Below, in pieces: positions 54,693-62,825 of a stretch of DNA of 64,000 bases. The stretch is from Allochromatium warmingii (GTDB taxonomy: Bacteria; Pseudomonadota; Gammaproteobacteria; Chromatiales; Chromatiaceae). Every line of letters begins with the position of its first letter. Position 1 is the first letter of the stretch. The position numbers and the translations under genes were made by a program. The stretch is taken from the NCBI RefSeq assembly GCF_900107145.1, contig NZ_FNOW01000013.1:1-64000 (forward strand), given 5' to 3'. The notes below the pieces were generated by a model. That model was given only the letters and a program-made list of their open reading frames with translations, ran no database searches and had not been told where the DNA came from.

Positions 54693-54947
54693 ATGCTCGA
54701 TCCGAAACAGTTTGACGATCTGTGGCAACGATTCTCCACCGCGATGCCGAAGGGGTTGCAAGTGCTCCAAGACGATGTCAACCGCAATATGCGGGCATCG
54801 CTGGAAGCCGGTTTAGCGCGGCTCGATCTGGTCACCCGCGAGGAATTTGATGTGCAGGCGGCGGTGCTGGCGCGTACCCGCGAAAAACTCGCCGCACTGG
54901 AAGCACGGTTAGCGGAGTTAGAACGCGCTGGTGCGCAGACGGACTGA
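54693..54947 (+). CDS. ubiK: Ubiquinone biosynthesis accessory factor UbiK
   Basis: 84 residues starting MLDPKQFDDLWQRFSTAMPKGLQ; AAGG precedes the ATG. UbiK (BMFP/YqiC family) is a small coiled-coil membrane-binding protein that helps assemble the ubiquinone complex and binds lipid. The family pattern VQDDVNRNMRASLEAGLARLDLVTREEFDVQAAVLARTREKLAALEARLAELE is typical, with the trimeric coiled coil at the C terminus. comM starts 14 bases after the stop codon, as in many gammaproteobacteria. Confidence 0.93.
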   Translation: MLDPKQFDDLWQRFSTAMPKGLQVLQDDVNRNMRASLEAGLARLDLVTREEFDVQAAVLARTREKLAALEARLAELERAGAQTD

Positions 54948-54961
54948 CTGAGGCGACGCTG

Positions 54962-56479
54962 GTGGGTTTGTGCATCCTACATAGTCGTGGGCGACTCGGC
55001 ATCGACGCGCCGCCAGTGACGGTCGAAGTTCAGGTCTCCGGTGGACTGCCAACGATGTCCATCGTTGGTCTGCCGGAATTGGCGGTGCGCGAGAGCAAAG
55101 ACCGCGTCTACGGCGCATTCATCAACAGCGGGTTTCAGGCTCCGAACGGACGTATCACCATCAATCTCGCTCCGGCAGACTTGCCGAAAGAAGGCGGACG
55201 TTTTGATCTGGCGATTGCGCTCGGCATTCTCGGTGCCTCGGAGCAATTGCGCCCCGATGCGCTCGCAGACTATGAAATTGTCGGCGAATTAGCCCTATCC
55301 GGTCAGTTGCGCCCGATTCATGGGGTGTTGCCGGTGGCAATGGCCGCTCGCGCCGCCGGACGCGCCCTGATCGTGCCGCATGAGAATGCTGCTGAAGCGG
55401 TCATCGTCAACGGATTGGCTGTCTATCCAGCGAGCCATCTGCTAGAAGTCTGTGGCCATCTCGCCGGCACCAAACCGCTGGCGCGACAGCAGGCCGCTGC
55501 GCAAGCGCAGTCTCTGCCAGCGTATCCCGATCTGGTCGAGGTGCGCGGTCAGGAACAGGGCAAACGGGCGCTGGAAATCGCCGCCTGTGGTGGGCATTCG
55601 ATCCTGATGCTCGGGCCACCGGGCACCGGCAAATCCATGCTCGCCAATCGCCTGCCCGGACTACTCCCGCCGCTGACCGAAGGCGAAGCCCTCGAAGCCG
55701 CCGCGATTCGTTCGGTAAGCGGCCGCGATCCTTTTGATCCGGCGCGGTGGCTCGAACGTCCATTTCGTTCCCCGCATCATACCGCTTCGGGTGCAGCGTT
55801 AGTCGGCGGCGGCACCCATCCACGCCCAGGCGAAATTTCGCTGGCGCATCATGGCGTGCTCTTTCTCGACGAACTGCCCGAATTTGATCGGCGCGTGCTC
55901 GAAGTGCTGCGCGAACCGCTCGAATCGGGCTGGATCGACATTGCCCGCGCCGCCCGTCAGGTGCGCTTTCCGGCGCAGTTCCAGATGGTCGCCGCGATGA
56001 ATCCCTGTCCCTGCGGCTATCTGGGCGATAGCACCGGGCGCTGTCGCTGCTCACCAGAACAGGTTGCCCGCTATCGGGCGCGACTCTCCGGCCCGTTGCT
56101 CGACCGCATTGATCTGCATGTCGAAGTGCTCCGGCTCGAAGTCGGCCAACTCACCGGCCCCACGCCGCGTGCCACCGAGACAACCGCCCAAGTACGAGCG
56201 CGGGTCAGTGCCGCTCGTGCCCGCCAACTCGACCGCGTTGGCAAACCCAATGCCGCCCTCACCCCGACCGAGATCGAACGCGACTGCGCCCTTGATGCTG
56301 CCGGTCAACGACTGATTGAACAGGCACTCACACGGCTGGCGCTCTCCGCCCGCGCTTATCATCGCATTCTCAAAGTCGCCCGCACTATTGCCGATCTTGC
56401 TGCCGTCGAACAGATCAGCATCACCCACTTGAGCGAAGCTATCGGCTACCGGCGACTCGACCGAGGCGCAAAAGTTTAA
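54962..56479 (+). CDS. comM: YifB/ComM-family Mg-chelatase-like AAA+ ATPase
   Basis: 505 residues from a GTG start. ComM is a hexameric helicase that promotes branch migration during natural transformation. The N-terminal domain reads CILHSRGRLGIDAPPVTVEVQVSGGLPTMSIVGLPE, the family opening. Walker A is GPPGTGKSM and Walker B is FLDELPEFDRRVLEVLREPLE. CPCGY..DSTGRCRC forms the Cys-rich family motif (MNPCPCGYLG) and SARAYHRILKVARTIADL the C-terminal one. It follows ubiK closely. The 145-base gap after it shows nothing but short CTGGCGGCTGACC-type repeats. Confidence 0.95.
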   Translation: MGLCILHSRGRLGIDAPPVTVEVQVSGGLPTMSIVGLPELAVRESKDRVYGAFINSGFQAPNGRITINLAPADLPKEGGRFDLAIALGILGASEQLRPDALADYEIVGELALSGQLRPIHGVLPVAMAARAAGRALIVPHENAAEAVIVNGLAVYPASHLLEVCGHLAGTKPLARQQAAAQAQSLPAYPDLVEVRGQEQGKRALEIAACGGHSILMLGPPGTGKSMLANRLPGLLPPLTEGEALEAAAIRSVSGRDPFDPARWLERPFRSPHHTASGAALVGGGTHPRPGEISLAHHGVLFLDELPEFDRRVLEVLREPLESGWIDIARAARQVRFPAQFQMVAAMNPCPCGYLGDSTGRCRCSPEQVARYRARLSGPLLDRIDLHVEVLRLEVGQLTGPTPRATETTAQVRARVSAARARQLDRVGKPNAALTPTEIERDCALDAAGQRLIEQALTRLALSARAYHRILKVARTIADLAAVEQISITHLSEAIGYRRLDRGAKV

Positions 56480-56559
56480 GCTGGTGCCATGTTCCATAAG
56501 CCGTGCCCGGCTTATCATTGCGCACGCTCGCGGGGACATCGGTTTTAACCCGCTGATTG

Positions 56560-56605
56560 TTCAATAAGCTGGCCGCTGATTGCTGGCGGCTGACCGCTCG
56601 CTAAC
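56560..56605. repeat. GCTGGCCGCTGATTGCTGGCG-type dispersed repeat
   Basis: AAGCTGGCCGCTGATTGC followed by TGGCGGCTGACCGCTCGC. It resembles the GCTGATCGCCGGAAGCTGGAG text (reverse complement) at the end of lgt and the runs at 2388-2427. Confidence 0.35.
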
Positions 56606-56624
56606 CACACATGCAAGGTGCGTC

Positions 56625-57875
56625 ATGGATCGTCAACAAGCGGCTACATTCATGCTCGACTGTCTGCGCAAAATGACGCAGAAAAATGGCTCAGATTTAT
56701 TTATTTCCGCCGGTTTTCCGCCTGCCTGTAAAATTCACGGGCGCATGACGCCCATGAGTACACAAGCACTCAGCGGCGAGCAAACGAATATTTTGGTGCG
56801 CTCGATTATGAATGATCGGCAAGTGCGGGATTTTGATGCGCACAAAGAATGTAATTTTGCGATTAGTCCCAAAGGCATTGGACGTTTTCGTGTCAATGCC
56901 TTTGTGCAACAAAGCTTATCGGGCGCAGTCTTGCGCACCATCAATTCCGGCATTCCGACACTCGACGAATTAAAACTGCCGCCAGTGCTCAAAGACGTCG
57001 TGATGAATAAACGCGGCCTCGTGCTCATGGTTGGCGGTACCGGATCGGGTAAATCGACTTCATTAGCGGCCATGCTCGGACATCGCAATGCCAACAGCTA
57101 TGGTCATATTATTACCATTGAAGATCCGGTCGAATATGTCCATCCGCATGTGAATTGCTTGATTACGCAACGCGAAGTTGGTGTTGATACCGAAAGCTGG
57201 GATGCTGCGCTCATCAATACCCTACGCCAAGCACCCGATGTGATTTTGATTGGCGAAATCCGCACCCGTGAAACGATGGAACACGCTATTAATTTCGCCG
57301 AAACCGGCCATCTCTGTTTATCCACGTTGCACGCCAATAGCGCCAACCAAGCCCTTGATCGTATTATTAACCTCTTCTCTGAAGAGCGCCGCACTCAACT
57401 GCTCATGGATCTCTCGCTCAATCTCAACGCTATTATTTCGCAACGCCTACTCCCTGCGACTAATGGCGGGCGTGTAGCGGCTGTCGAAATTATGCTCAAT
57501 TCACCGCTGATTCAAGACTTAATTTTTAAGGGTGATGTCGGCGGTATTAAAGCGGTAATGAAAAAATCGCGTGAATTGGGAATGCAAACATTTGATATGG
57601 CCCTGTTTGACTTACATGAAGCCGGCAAAATCAGCTACGAAGATGCATTGCGCAATGCTGACTCGATGAATGGTCTGCGCTTGGCTATCAAGCTTGAAGG
57701 GCGCGGCGCACATGAAAAAAATCATTTTGGTGAGGCCAGCACCTTTACCATTGTTAGCGATGAAACTGAAGACGAAGGCATAGGCGCAGATTCAAGTTTA
57801 TTTGGCGAATCCACTCCGGTTTCAACCATTGAAGATCCCCCTACTGATCTTGCAGCGCGTTTTAAAACAAGTTAA
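56625..57875 (+). CDS. pilU: PilU-type twitching ATPase, long form
   Basis: 416 residues from the ATG at 56625, a little longer than usual PilU because of an acidic/Ser tail after residue 360. It is an accessory retraction ATPase of type IV pili in the PilT/VirB11 superfamily. ASDLFISAGFPP-type opening (GSDLFISAGFPPACKIHG), HKECNFAISPKGIGRFRVNAFVQQ, Walker A GGTGSGKST, Walker B area ILIGEIRTRETM and the HALL motif ETGHLCLSTLHANSANQALDRI match PilU rather than PilT (PilT has GEMRDLET). Followed 21 bases later by a second homologue. Confidence 0.9.
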   Translation: MDRQQAATFMLDCLRKMTQKNGSDLFISAGFPPACKIHGRMTPMSTQALSGEQTNILVRSIMNDRQVRDFDAHKECNFAISPKGIGRFRVNAFVQQSLSGAVLRTINSGIPTLDELKLPPVLKDVVMNKRGLVLMVGGTGSGKSTSLAAMLGHRNANSYGHIITIEDPVEYVHPHVNCLITQREVGVDTESWDAALINTLRQAPDVILIGEIRTRETMEHAINFAETGHLCLSTLHANSANQALDRIINLFSEERRTQLLMDLSLNLNAIISQRLLPATNGGRVAAVEIMLNSPLIQDLIFKGDVGGIKAVMKKSRELGMQTFDMALFDLHEAGKISYEDALRNADSMNGLRLAIKLEGRGAHEKNHFGEASTFTIVSDETEDEGIGADSSLFGESTPVSTIEDPPTDLAARFKTS

Positions 57876-57896
57876 TCACGACCTCAGGACAGCGGC

Positions 57897-58952
57897 ATGG
57901 ATATTAAACCCTATCTCGAATTAATGATCCGACATAAAGCCTCGGATCTCTTTTTTGCAGCCGGCACACAAGTCAAAATCAAAATCGAAGGCGTCATTCG
58001 CTCGGTCGGTGAAACCGTGCTCACAGCCACCGCCTGCCGTGAAGCGGTCGAAGGCATTATGACCCCGGAACAAATCGCCGAATTTGAGCACGAACGCGAA
58101 CTCGATTTTGCCGTCGCACTCGAAGGCAAAGCGCGGTTTCGCGTCAATGCCTATTTTCAGCGCGGACAACCAGCAATGGTCTTGCGCTATATTCGCGCCA
58201 ATGTACCGACGCTGGAAGAATTAAAGGTGCCGCCGACACTTGCGCCACTGATTATGCACAAGCGCGGCATTATTCTGATGGTTGGTGCCACCGGCTCGGG
58301 TAAATCCACGACCCTAGCTGCAATGATCGATCATCGCAATCGTCATTCGACTGGGCATATTGTCACCATCGAAGATCCGATTGAATTTACCCATAAACAT
58401 CAGCAATGTATTATCAGTCAGCGTGAAATTGGCATTGATACCAAAAGCTATGCTAATGCGCTCAAAAGCGTGCTCCGTGAAGCGCCAGATGTGGTGTTAA
58501 TCGGCGAAATCCGCACCCGCGAAACAATGGAAGCGGCGATTGAATTAGCTGGAACTGGGCATTTAGCGATTTCAACCCTGCACGCCAATAATGCACATCA
58601 GGCGCTGGAACGCATTATCAATATGTTCCCGCAAGATATGCACAAAACCCTGTTCATGGATTTGTCCGCTTATATGCGGGCAATTCTCTCACAACGCTTA
58701 GTGCGCACCAAAGAAGGGGGCCGCTGTGCTGCGATTGAAATTCTTGTCAATACCCCACACATCGCCGATTTAATTCGTGACGGAAGTGTTGATTCGATTA
58801 ACGAAGCGATGCAGGAAAGCGGCGCTGAAGGAATGTGTACATTCGATGATGCGTTGCTGGCGCTTTATCATGCCGGAACCATCACCATGGAAGAAGCTTT
58901 AGCGAATGCGGACTCAGCGGCAAATTTAGAAGCGCGGATTCATTTTGGTTAA
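57897..58952 (+). CDS. Second PilU-type ATPase
   Basis: 351 residues, the length of PilT but with PilU motifs: ASDLFFAAGTQVKIKIEGVIRSVGE, Walker A GATGSGKST, VVLIGEIRTRETMEAAIELAGTGHLAISTLHANNAHQALERIINMFP. The arginine-finger and Asp-box regions (TIEDPIEFTHKH, REIGIDTKSYANALKSVLREAPD) are present, so ATPase activity is expected. It may be a PilT substitute or a paralogue of pilU. The gap after it holds a GACAGGAT-type repeat. Confidence 0.88.
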   Translation: MDIKPYLELMIRHKASDLFFAAGTQVKIKIEGVIRSVGETVLTATACREAVEGIMTPEQIAEFEHERELDFAVALEGKARFRVNAYFQRGQPAMVLRYIRANVPTLEELKVPPTLAPLIMHKRGIILMVGATGSGKSTTLAAMIDHRNRHSTGHIVTIEDPIEFTHKHQQCIISQREIGIDTKSYANALKSVLREAPDVVLIGEIRTRETMEAAIELAGTGHLAISTLHANNAHQALERIINMFPQDMHKTLFMDLSAYMRAILSQRLVRTKEGGRCAAIEILVNTPHIADLIRDGSVDSINEAMQESGAEGMCTFDDALLALYHAGTITMEEALANADSAANLEARIHFG

Positions 58953-58990
58953 TCCGCATTACGTGATTGATTGACGCTCGCATTCAATTG

Positions 58991-59077
58991 AGACAGGATA
59001 AACAGGATGATTCAAGATTGACAAGATTTTAATTAAAAAATCCTGTTTAATTCTGAAAAATCCTGTAAATCCTGTCT
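58991..59077. repeat. GACAGGAT-family palindromic repeat, copy 4
   Basis: AGACAGGATAAACAGGATGA opens it and TCCTGTAAATCCTGTCT closes it, with inner CAAGATTGACAAGATTTT and TCCTGTTTAATTCTG units. It lies between the convergent pilU-type and SPFH genes and may serve as a bidirectional terminator. Confidence 0.85.
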
Positions 59078-59093
59078 ATGCGTTATCTTTTCT

Positions 59094-59978
59094 TTATAGC
59101 TGTACCAAAATTTCCGAATCGACCGGCAACACATCAACCTGCGCCCCTGAAGCAATCAGTTGCTCGGTCTCCATCACTTCCATCACAGCATTCAATACTT
59201 CAGAATCTTGTTGCGCAATCGCATTTAATGCCTCGCCAACAATTGCCGGACGGGAAGCAGCGGCTTCAGCCATTTTCTGCGAAACTTTATACGCTGTTTC
59301 ACTCTTAATTAAACCAACGCGATTTTCACCATCTTGTTTCATCGCGCTTGTCACCTGCACCAACCGCTTCACGACTTTATCCGTGATATTGTCAACCATT
59401 TGCCGATCCGTAAAAGCAACTTTACGGATATACACCGAGCCAAGCGCATAGCCCCATTGCTCAGATAGCGGCGAAACTGCTGCACGCACGCGACGGCTGA
59501 GTTGATGCCGATCTTCAAGCATTTTATCCATTTCCAAATTACTCAGCGTCGAAATAGTCGAACTGGCGACATTGGCTTGTAATGAACCTTCAGGATTCGC
59601 GTTGCTGAATAAATAGGCAACCGGATCACTCACCTGCATTTCATACCAAATACCCACACCCATTGGCGTGCCTTCTTCGGAATTAACCATTTGATCGCGC
59701 AAATAATGCTGGCGGAGACAGGTCGGCACTTTATAAAGCTTGCCAAAAAACGGCACTAATAAAGCTTTCAGGCCAAAATAACCGAGCGGAAAGCGAATAC
59801 CGGGTTCATCAAGCGTTCCGAGCACCTTGCCAAACAGCGTAAAAACCTGAGCTTCGCGTTCACGCACAATGGCATAGAGTCCGAGTGTGCGAGCAATGGC
59901 AAGCAAAATCGGGATATAAAGCACACCGATTATAAACGCGACAATCGGGCCGAATGAGAAATCGGAATCAAAAAACAT
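59094..59978 (-). CDS. SPFH/Band 7 membrane protein (second of a pair)
   Basis: 294 residues from MFFDSDFSFGPIVAFIIG at 59978, with GAGGAGG eight bases upstream; the open frame to 60128 is not conserved-looking. One N-terminal membrane helix (about 10-35) precedes an SPFH/prohibitin domain: IVREREAQVFTLFGKVLGTLDEPGIRFP, then EMQVSDPVAYLFSNANPEGSLQ and LSRRVRAAVSPLSEQWGYALGSVYIRKVAFTDRQ. A C-terminal helix is rich in Ala/Glu. SPFH proteins form membrane scaffolds and often partner with proteases or NfeD proteins. It lies 22 bases after its paralogue and may form heteromers with it, as HflK and HflC do. Confidence 0.8.
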   Translation of the reverse strand: MFFDSDFSFGPIVAFIIGVLYIPILLAIARTLGLYAIVREREAQVFTLFGKVLGTLDEPGIRFPLGYFGLKALLVPFFGKLYKVPTCLRQHYLRDQMVNSEEGTPMGVGIWYEMQVSDPVAYLFSNANPEGSLQANVASSTISTLSNLEMDKMLEDRHQLSRRVRAAVSPLSEQWGYALGSVYIRKVAFTDRQMVDNITDKVVKRLVQVTSAMKQDGENRVGLIKSETAYKVSQKMAEAAASRPAIVGEALNAIAQQDSEVLNAVMEVMETEQLIASGAQVDVLPVDSEILVQL

Positions 59979-60000
59979 GATTTGAGCCTCCTCAAGCGCG

Positions 60001-60981
60001 TTATTTCGGTGCAGCGGTTTGTACAATGCGCGTTGCACGGCGCAATAATGGCACCCGCAAATTGCGAATATAGGTTCGCAAGGCACCCGCGCCACCAGTT
60101 GCTTTAATTTGCGCCAACGTATTTGCAAGTTCTTTCAATGGCGCAACTTCAGCTTGCGCATTATTACGTGCGATTTCAACAGCACGCTTGCTCATGGTAA
60201 TTTGCTGTTCAGCATCAGCGCGGGCGGTCGAAATATCTGCCGCAACCTGATTGCGCGTAGTATTAATCGCAGAGAGCGCCCGATCGACTTCAGGCGGTGG
60301 GTCGATTTGCGTAATTAAGGCTGCGTCGAGTTCAATGCCATAGCGTGCGCCGGTCGAGCGGCACTGTTGTTCCATATAATCATTCAGGAGCGGCAAATTT
60401 TTGCGTAGATCGTTGATCGACACGCCTTCAGATAATTCAGCGCTGGCATTGCCGCTATTTAATTCAGCATCACCAACTAAACTCTGCCCCTTCGGATCGA
60501 CGAAATTGGCAATGCGCTCACGTAGCACGGAAATAAAATAGCCCATTACATGCTCCAGCGGTTTATCCACGCCGAAGAAATAGGCATAAAGATTATTCTC
60601 ACAGACACGAAAACGAATTTGACCGCCAACCCCGGTAGTTAAATTATCTTTCGTCACTGCTTCAATAGTATGCTGGGATTTTGTCGGATCCCAAGTCAGA
60701 TCAATTGCTTCAGTGACAACACGCACTTTATGCACTTCTTGCCACGGCCATTTGAAATAGGGGCCACCGGGTTGAATCACTTGCAAACGCGGAAAACGAT
60801 AGCGTTGTTTTTCTTCATCATTGAGGGAATTATCTTCAACCATTAGCCGCCCAATGCGTTGAGCGCGACCAAATGAGGTGATGATAGCGCGTTCATCGGG
60901 TTTAACGGTGTAAAAAGCGCGAATGAGCACCGTGTAAATAATAAAAACAAACATGCCGAGTAGAAACGCTGTGACTTGCAT
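60001..60981 (-). CDS. SPFH/Band 7 membrane protein (first of a pair)
   Basis: 326 residues from MQVTAFLLGMFVFIIYTVLIRAFYTVKPDERAI at 60981. One N-terminal membrane helix, then a Band 7 domain: VKPDERAIITSFGRAQRIG, RLQVIQPGGPYFKWPWQEVHKV and TKDNLTTGVGGQIRFRVCENNLYAYFFGVDKPLEHV. A helical C-terminal part shows SAINTTRNQVAADISTARADAEQQITMSKRAVEIARNNAQAEV, a typical SPFH coiled coil. The order in the operon and the topology resemble HflK-HflC or prohibitin pairs, but neither gene is a clear HflK or HflC. Function is inferred only from fold. Confidence 0.8.
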   Translation of the reverse strand: MQVTAFLLGMFVFIIYTVLIRAFYTVKPDERAIITSFGRAQRIGRLMVEDNSLNDEEKQRYRFPRLQVIQPGGPYFKWPWQEVHKVRVVTEAIDLTWDPTKSQHTIEAVTKDNLTTGVGGQIRFRVCENNLYAYFFGVDKPLEHVMGYFISVLRERIANFVDPKGQSLVGDAELNSGNASAELSEGVSINDLRKNLPLLNDYMEQQCRSTGARYGIELDAALITQIDPPPEVDRALSAINTTRNQVAADISTARADAEQQITMSKRAVEIARNNAQAEVAPLKELANTLAQIKATGGAGALRTYIRNLRVPLLRRATRIVQTAAPK

Positions 60982-61089
60982 GACTGACTCCCATTGGGTG
61001 GTTGGTGAGCGACGCAATTTAACGTAGCAAAATACAGTAATCTGCCGGTATCAATACAAAAGAAATAACAAAATAAGGCTGTGTCCCAT

Positions 61090-61167
61090 TCACTGCCGCC
61101 GCATCGATAGCCCAGCAATCACCACCGCCAACGCCACCAGCAACACGACTAAGAGCCTGTCTAAAAA
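61090..61167 (-). pseudogene. C-terminal remnant of a membrane protein
   Basis: On the minus strand the frame reads FLDRLLVVLLVALAVVIAGL and then SMRRQ with a stop codon at 61090-61092. It looks like the last membrane helix of an inner-membrane protein with a basic cytoplasmic end. An in-frame stop lies just upstream and there is no start, so only a fossil remains. The family is unrecognised. Confidence 0.4.
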
Positions 61168-61223
61168 TTAAGCTATTGATTTTAAAATAAAATTTTCGAG
61201 AATGGGTAAATTTTGCAAGTCAA

Positions 61224-61354
61224 TTAACCTAGTTGTAGCGCGTTCGGTTTTTGGTTATCAAAACTGTTACTCAGCCCCCGCACCACCCGCCAAAACCCCT
61301 GATGCGTCTGGCGGCTGACATCCGCGTCAATCACCACCTCGATCCGAATAGGGA
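61224..61354 (-). pseudogene. C-terminal remnant of an unrecognised gene
   Basis: On the minus strand the frame RIEVVIDADVSRQTHQGFWR, then VVRGLSNSFDNQKPNALQLG and a stop codon at 61224-61226, has the look of real protein. It runs into the tandem-repeat junction upstream with no start codon. I do not recognise the family. Confidence 0.4.
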
Positions 61355-61374
61355 TCCGAATAGCGAATAGGGGT

Positions 61375-61450
61375 CTGACCCCTATTTCTGACCCCTATTT
61401 CTGCCTCTATTTCTGCCTCCTATTTCTGCCTATTTCTGACCCCTATTTCA
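61375..61450 (+). repeat. Tandem CCTATTTCTGAC-type short repeat
   Basis: About six imperfect copies of a unit reading CCCCTATTTCTGAC or CCTATTTCTGC. They are preceded by the inverted run GAATAGGGGTCTGACCCCTAT. Unit lengths vary from about 10 to 14 bases. It is not a CRISPR: there are no spacers of constant length. Confidence 0.75.
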
Positions 61451-61558
61451 CAGAATTTATATTATCAATCAGTGGCGTGACTGAGATCTAGGTGTCATGA
61501 GCGGCAACTTGATACCAGCAAGATATCTGCTTCGACGCCGCTGCATTAGATTGTAAAT

Positions 61559-61683
61559 GTAGGATGGGTAGAGCAAAGCGAAACCCATCATTTCGCATCT
61601 GCTGCGGTGAATGATGGGTTTCACGGCCAACAAACGTTAGAGCAATCGTCAAGCTTATCGCGTGGCCGTTCTACCCATCCTAC
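61559..61683. repeat. Nested palindromic GTAGGATGGGTAG element
   Basis: Outer arms GTAGGATGGGTAG (61559-61571) and CTACCCATCCTAC (61671-61683) are perfect. Inner arms AAACCCATCATT (61581-61592) and AATGATGGGTTT (61610-61621) are also perfect. The arrangement suggests a mobile miniature repeat; related GTAGGATGGGT text is widespread in proteobacterial intergenic DNA, as I recall. Confidence 0.7.
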
Positions 61684-61687
61684 CTTG

Positions 61688-61932
61688 CTCAAGGACTGGC
61701 AACAACAATGCCCTGAACGCTTCAAAAAGCGCGTCTATAATCTCGCGGGACTTGACATTTGATTCCTCCCAGAACCTAGCCGACACCCTCAACGGCTACG
61801 TGCGGTTATACAGTCATCAGATCCCGCAGAAGGCGCTCGGACACATCGCGCCGATTCAAGCACTCAAGGACTGGCAACAACAATGCCCCGAACGCTTCAA
61901 AAAGCGTGTCTATAATCTCGCGGGACTTGACA
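61688..61932 (+). mobile_element. Two joined 3' fragments of the IS481-type element
   Basis: Bases 61688-61757 repeat the last 70 bases of the element seen at 600-669, with two mismatches. Directly joined is 61758-61932, which repeats 496-669 with essentially one mismatch. Both end at GACTTGACA. They have the same orientation as the left-edge copy. They encode only the transposase tail (TFDSSQNLADTLNGYVRLYS and onward) and cannot transpose on their own. The right end is six bases from the atpD stop codon. Confidence 0.9.
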
Positions 61933-61937
61933 GCTGA
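61758..61937 (+). pseudogene. Truncated transposase tail of the IS481-type element
   Basis: In-frame remnant of the last 58 or so residues of the transposase (DSSQNLADTLNGYVRLY through KKRVYNLAGLDS). It lacks the whole DDE core. As in the left copy, the stop codon lies outside the element (61935-61937). Confidence 0.85.
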
Positions 61938-61938
61938 C

Positions 61939-62559
61939 CTAACCCGCCCGCGCCCGCAATAGCTTGACCTGAAATAGCGTATTACGCTCTTCTTCTTCCA
62001 GCGATGATTGAATAAAGCGAATAGTGCGGTGATAGCGCGGAATAATATTGTATTTGAGCGCATTAACGCGCTTTTGCGCCTTGCGCTGTTCTTCCAGCAG
62101 GCGATGTAATGCGGTTTCGACTTCCGCTAATCGCGCCAGCAACACCGCCGCATCGGCTAATTGACTGCGCGTGGTATCAAAACTAACATCGGTGCCCAAT
62201 AATCCCACTGGTTTAAGCGGCAGCCGCTCGCTATTCACCGCCGGATATTCGACGCCCAGCGCCCGACGCGGTAAGATTTCAACTTGCAGCGCCGGTTCAA
62301 CTCCGAGTGCTGATTGTCGAATCGCACGACTACCCAATCGCAGATGTGAAATTGCCAAACAACGATAGGCGTCTGTCAATGCGCGTTCTGATTCAGTCCG
62401 CAGGCGACGATATTCGCCAATACGTTCATAGACCAAGCGTGTGAGTAATTCGCGCTTGCGCTCTAATAAATCGTGCCCATCTTCGAGAAAGCGCACCTGC
62501 TTTTTGAGTTTAAGCAGGGTGTTTTTAGTCGGTGGAACCTTAATTAACTGTTGTGCCAT
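61939..62559 (-). CDS. atpD: V-type ATP synthase subunit D
   Basis: 206 residues from [39 protein letters not shown]. Subunit D is the central rotor shaft of V/A-type ATPases. The long N- and C-terminal helices pair into the coiled coil; the C-terminal helix is KAQKRVNALKYNIIPRYHRTIRFIQSSLEEEERNTLFQVKLLR, a family hallmark. It overlaps the preceding YkgJ-type gene by 16 bases. In this naming atpD means the V-type subunit, not the F-type beta chain. It is the last gene of the operon; an IS fragment follows six bases on. Confidence 0.93.
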   Translation of the reverse strand: MAQQLIKVPPTKNTLLKLKKQVRFLEDGHDLLERKRELLTRLVYERIGEYRRLRTESERALTDAYRCLAISHLRLGSRAIRQSALGVEPALQVEILPRRALGVEYPAVNSERLPLKPVGLLGTDVSFDTTRSQLADAAVLLARLAEVETALHRLLEEQRKAQKRVNALKYNIIPRYHRTIRFIQSSLEEEERNTLFQVKLLRARAG

Positions 62560-62825
62560 GCCTGTTCCCGCTCTGCTAGACAATCCGGGCCGCCCATCTC
62601 AAATTCACGGCACACCAACGGCCGCTGTTCATAGATGCGACAGCGTAGGGTGTCGCGGTCGAGGGCCGCGCACCAACCATCATCAAGTCGGCGCAGCACC
62701 ACGCGCCCCCAAGCATCCCGCGTGGTGAAGTGACGCGGCACGCCGCTGTCGGTCAGACACACAACCTCTAATCGACAGCAGACGGCGGCGCAGTCCTCAC
62801 AGCGTACCGCGACCGAGTGACTCAC
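62544..62825 (-). CDS. YkgJ-family cysteine-cluster protein
   Basis: 93 residues from a GTG start that overlaps the atpB stop codon by four bases (GTGA). The Cys pattern [15 protein letters not shown], then [34 protein letters not shown], is that of the YkgJ (CxxCxxxCC) family, thought to chelate zinc or iron. It is translationally coupled between V-ATPase subunits B and D, which suggests a part in assembly or regulation of that ATPase; this is inference. An alternative is a hitch-hiking gene. Confidence 0.85.
   Translation of the reverse strand: MSHSVAVRCEDCAAVCCRLEVVCLTDSGVPRHFTTRDAWGRVVLRRLDDGWCAALDRDTLRCRIYEQRPLVCREFEMGGPDCLAEREQAWHNS

Larger units (their letters stand above)
61018..61684. 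other. Non-coding decay zone between SPFH genes and the IS fragments
   Basis: A 667-base gap with no intact gene. In order it holds a 25-codon C-terminal remnant (61090-61167), a 40-codon remnant (61224-61354), a short tandem repeat (61375-61450) and a nested palindrome (61559-61683). It ends where the first IS481-type fragment begins. It looks like an insertion hot spot with broken genes. Confidence 0.7.

Noticed and set aside
61375-61450. CRISPR-like array
   Set aside because: The repeat unit is too short and variable in length, there are no unique spacers, and no cas gene is near.
61662-61937. Intact 91-residue gene in the IS fragment region
   Set aside because: The N-terminal part reads through non-coding DNA and through the first IS fragment in the wrong frame. 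Only the last 58 residues match the transposase, so it is called a pseudogene.
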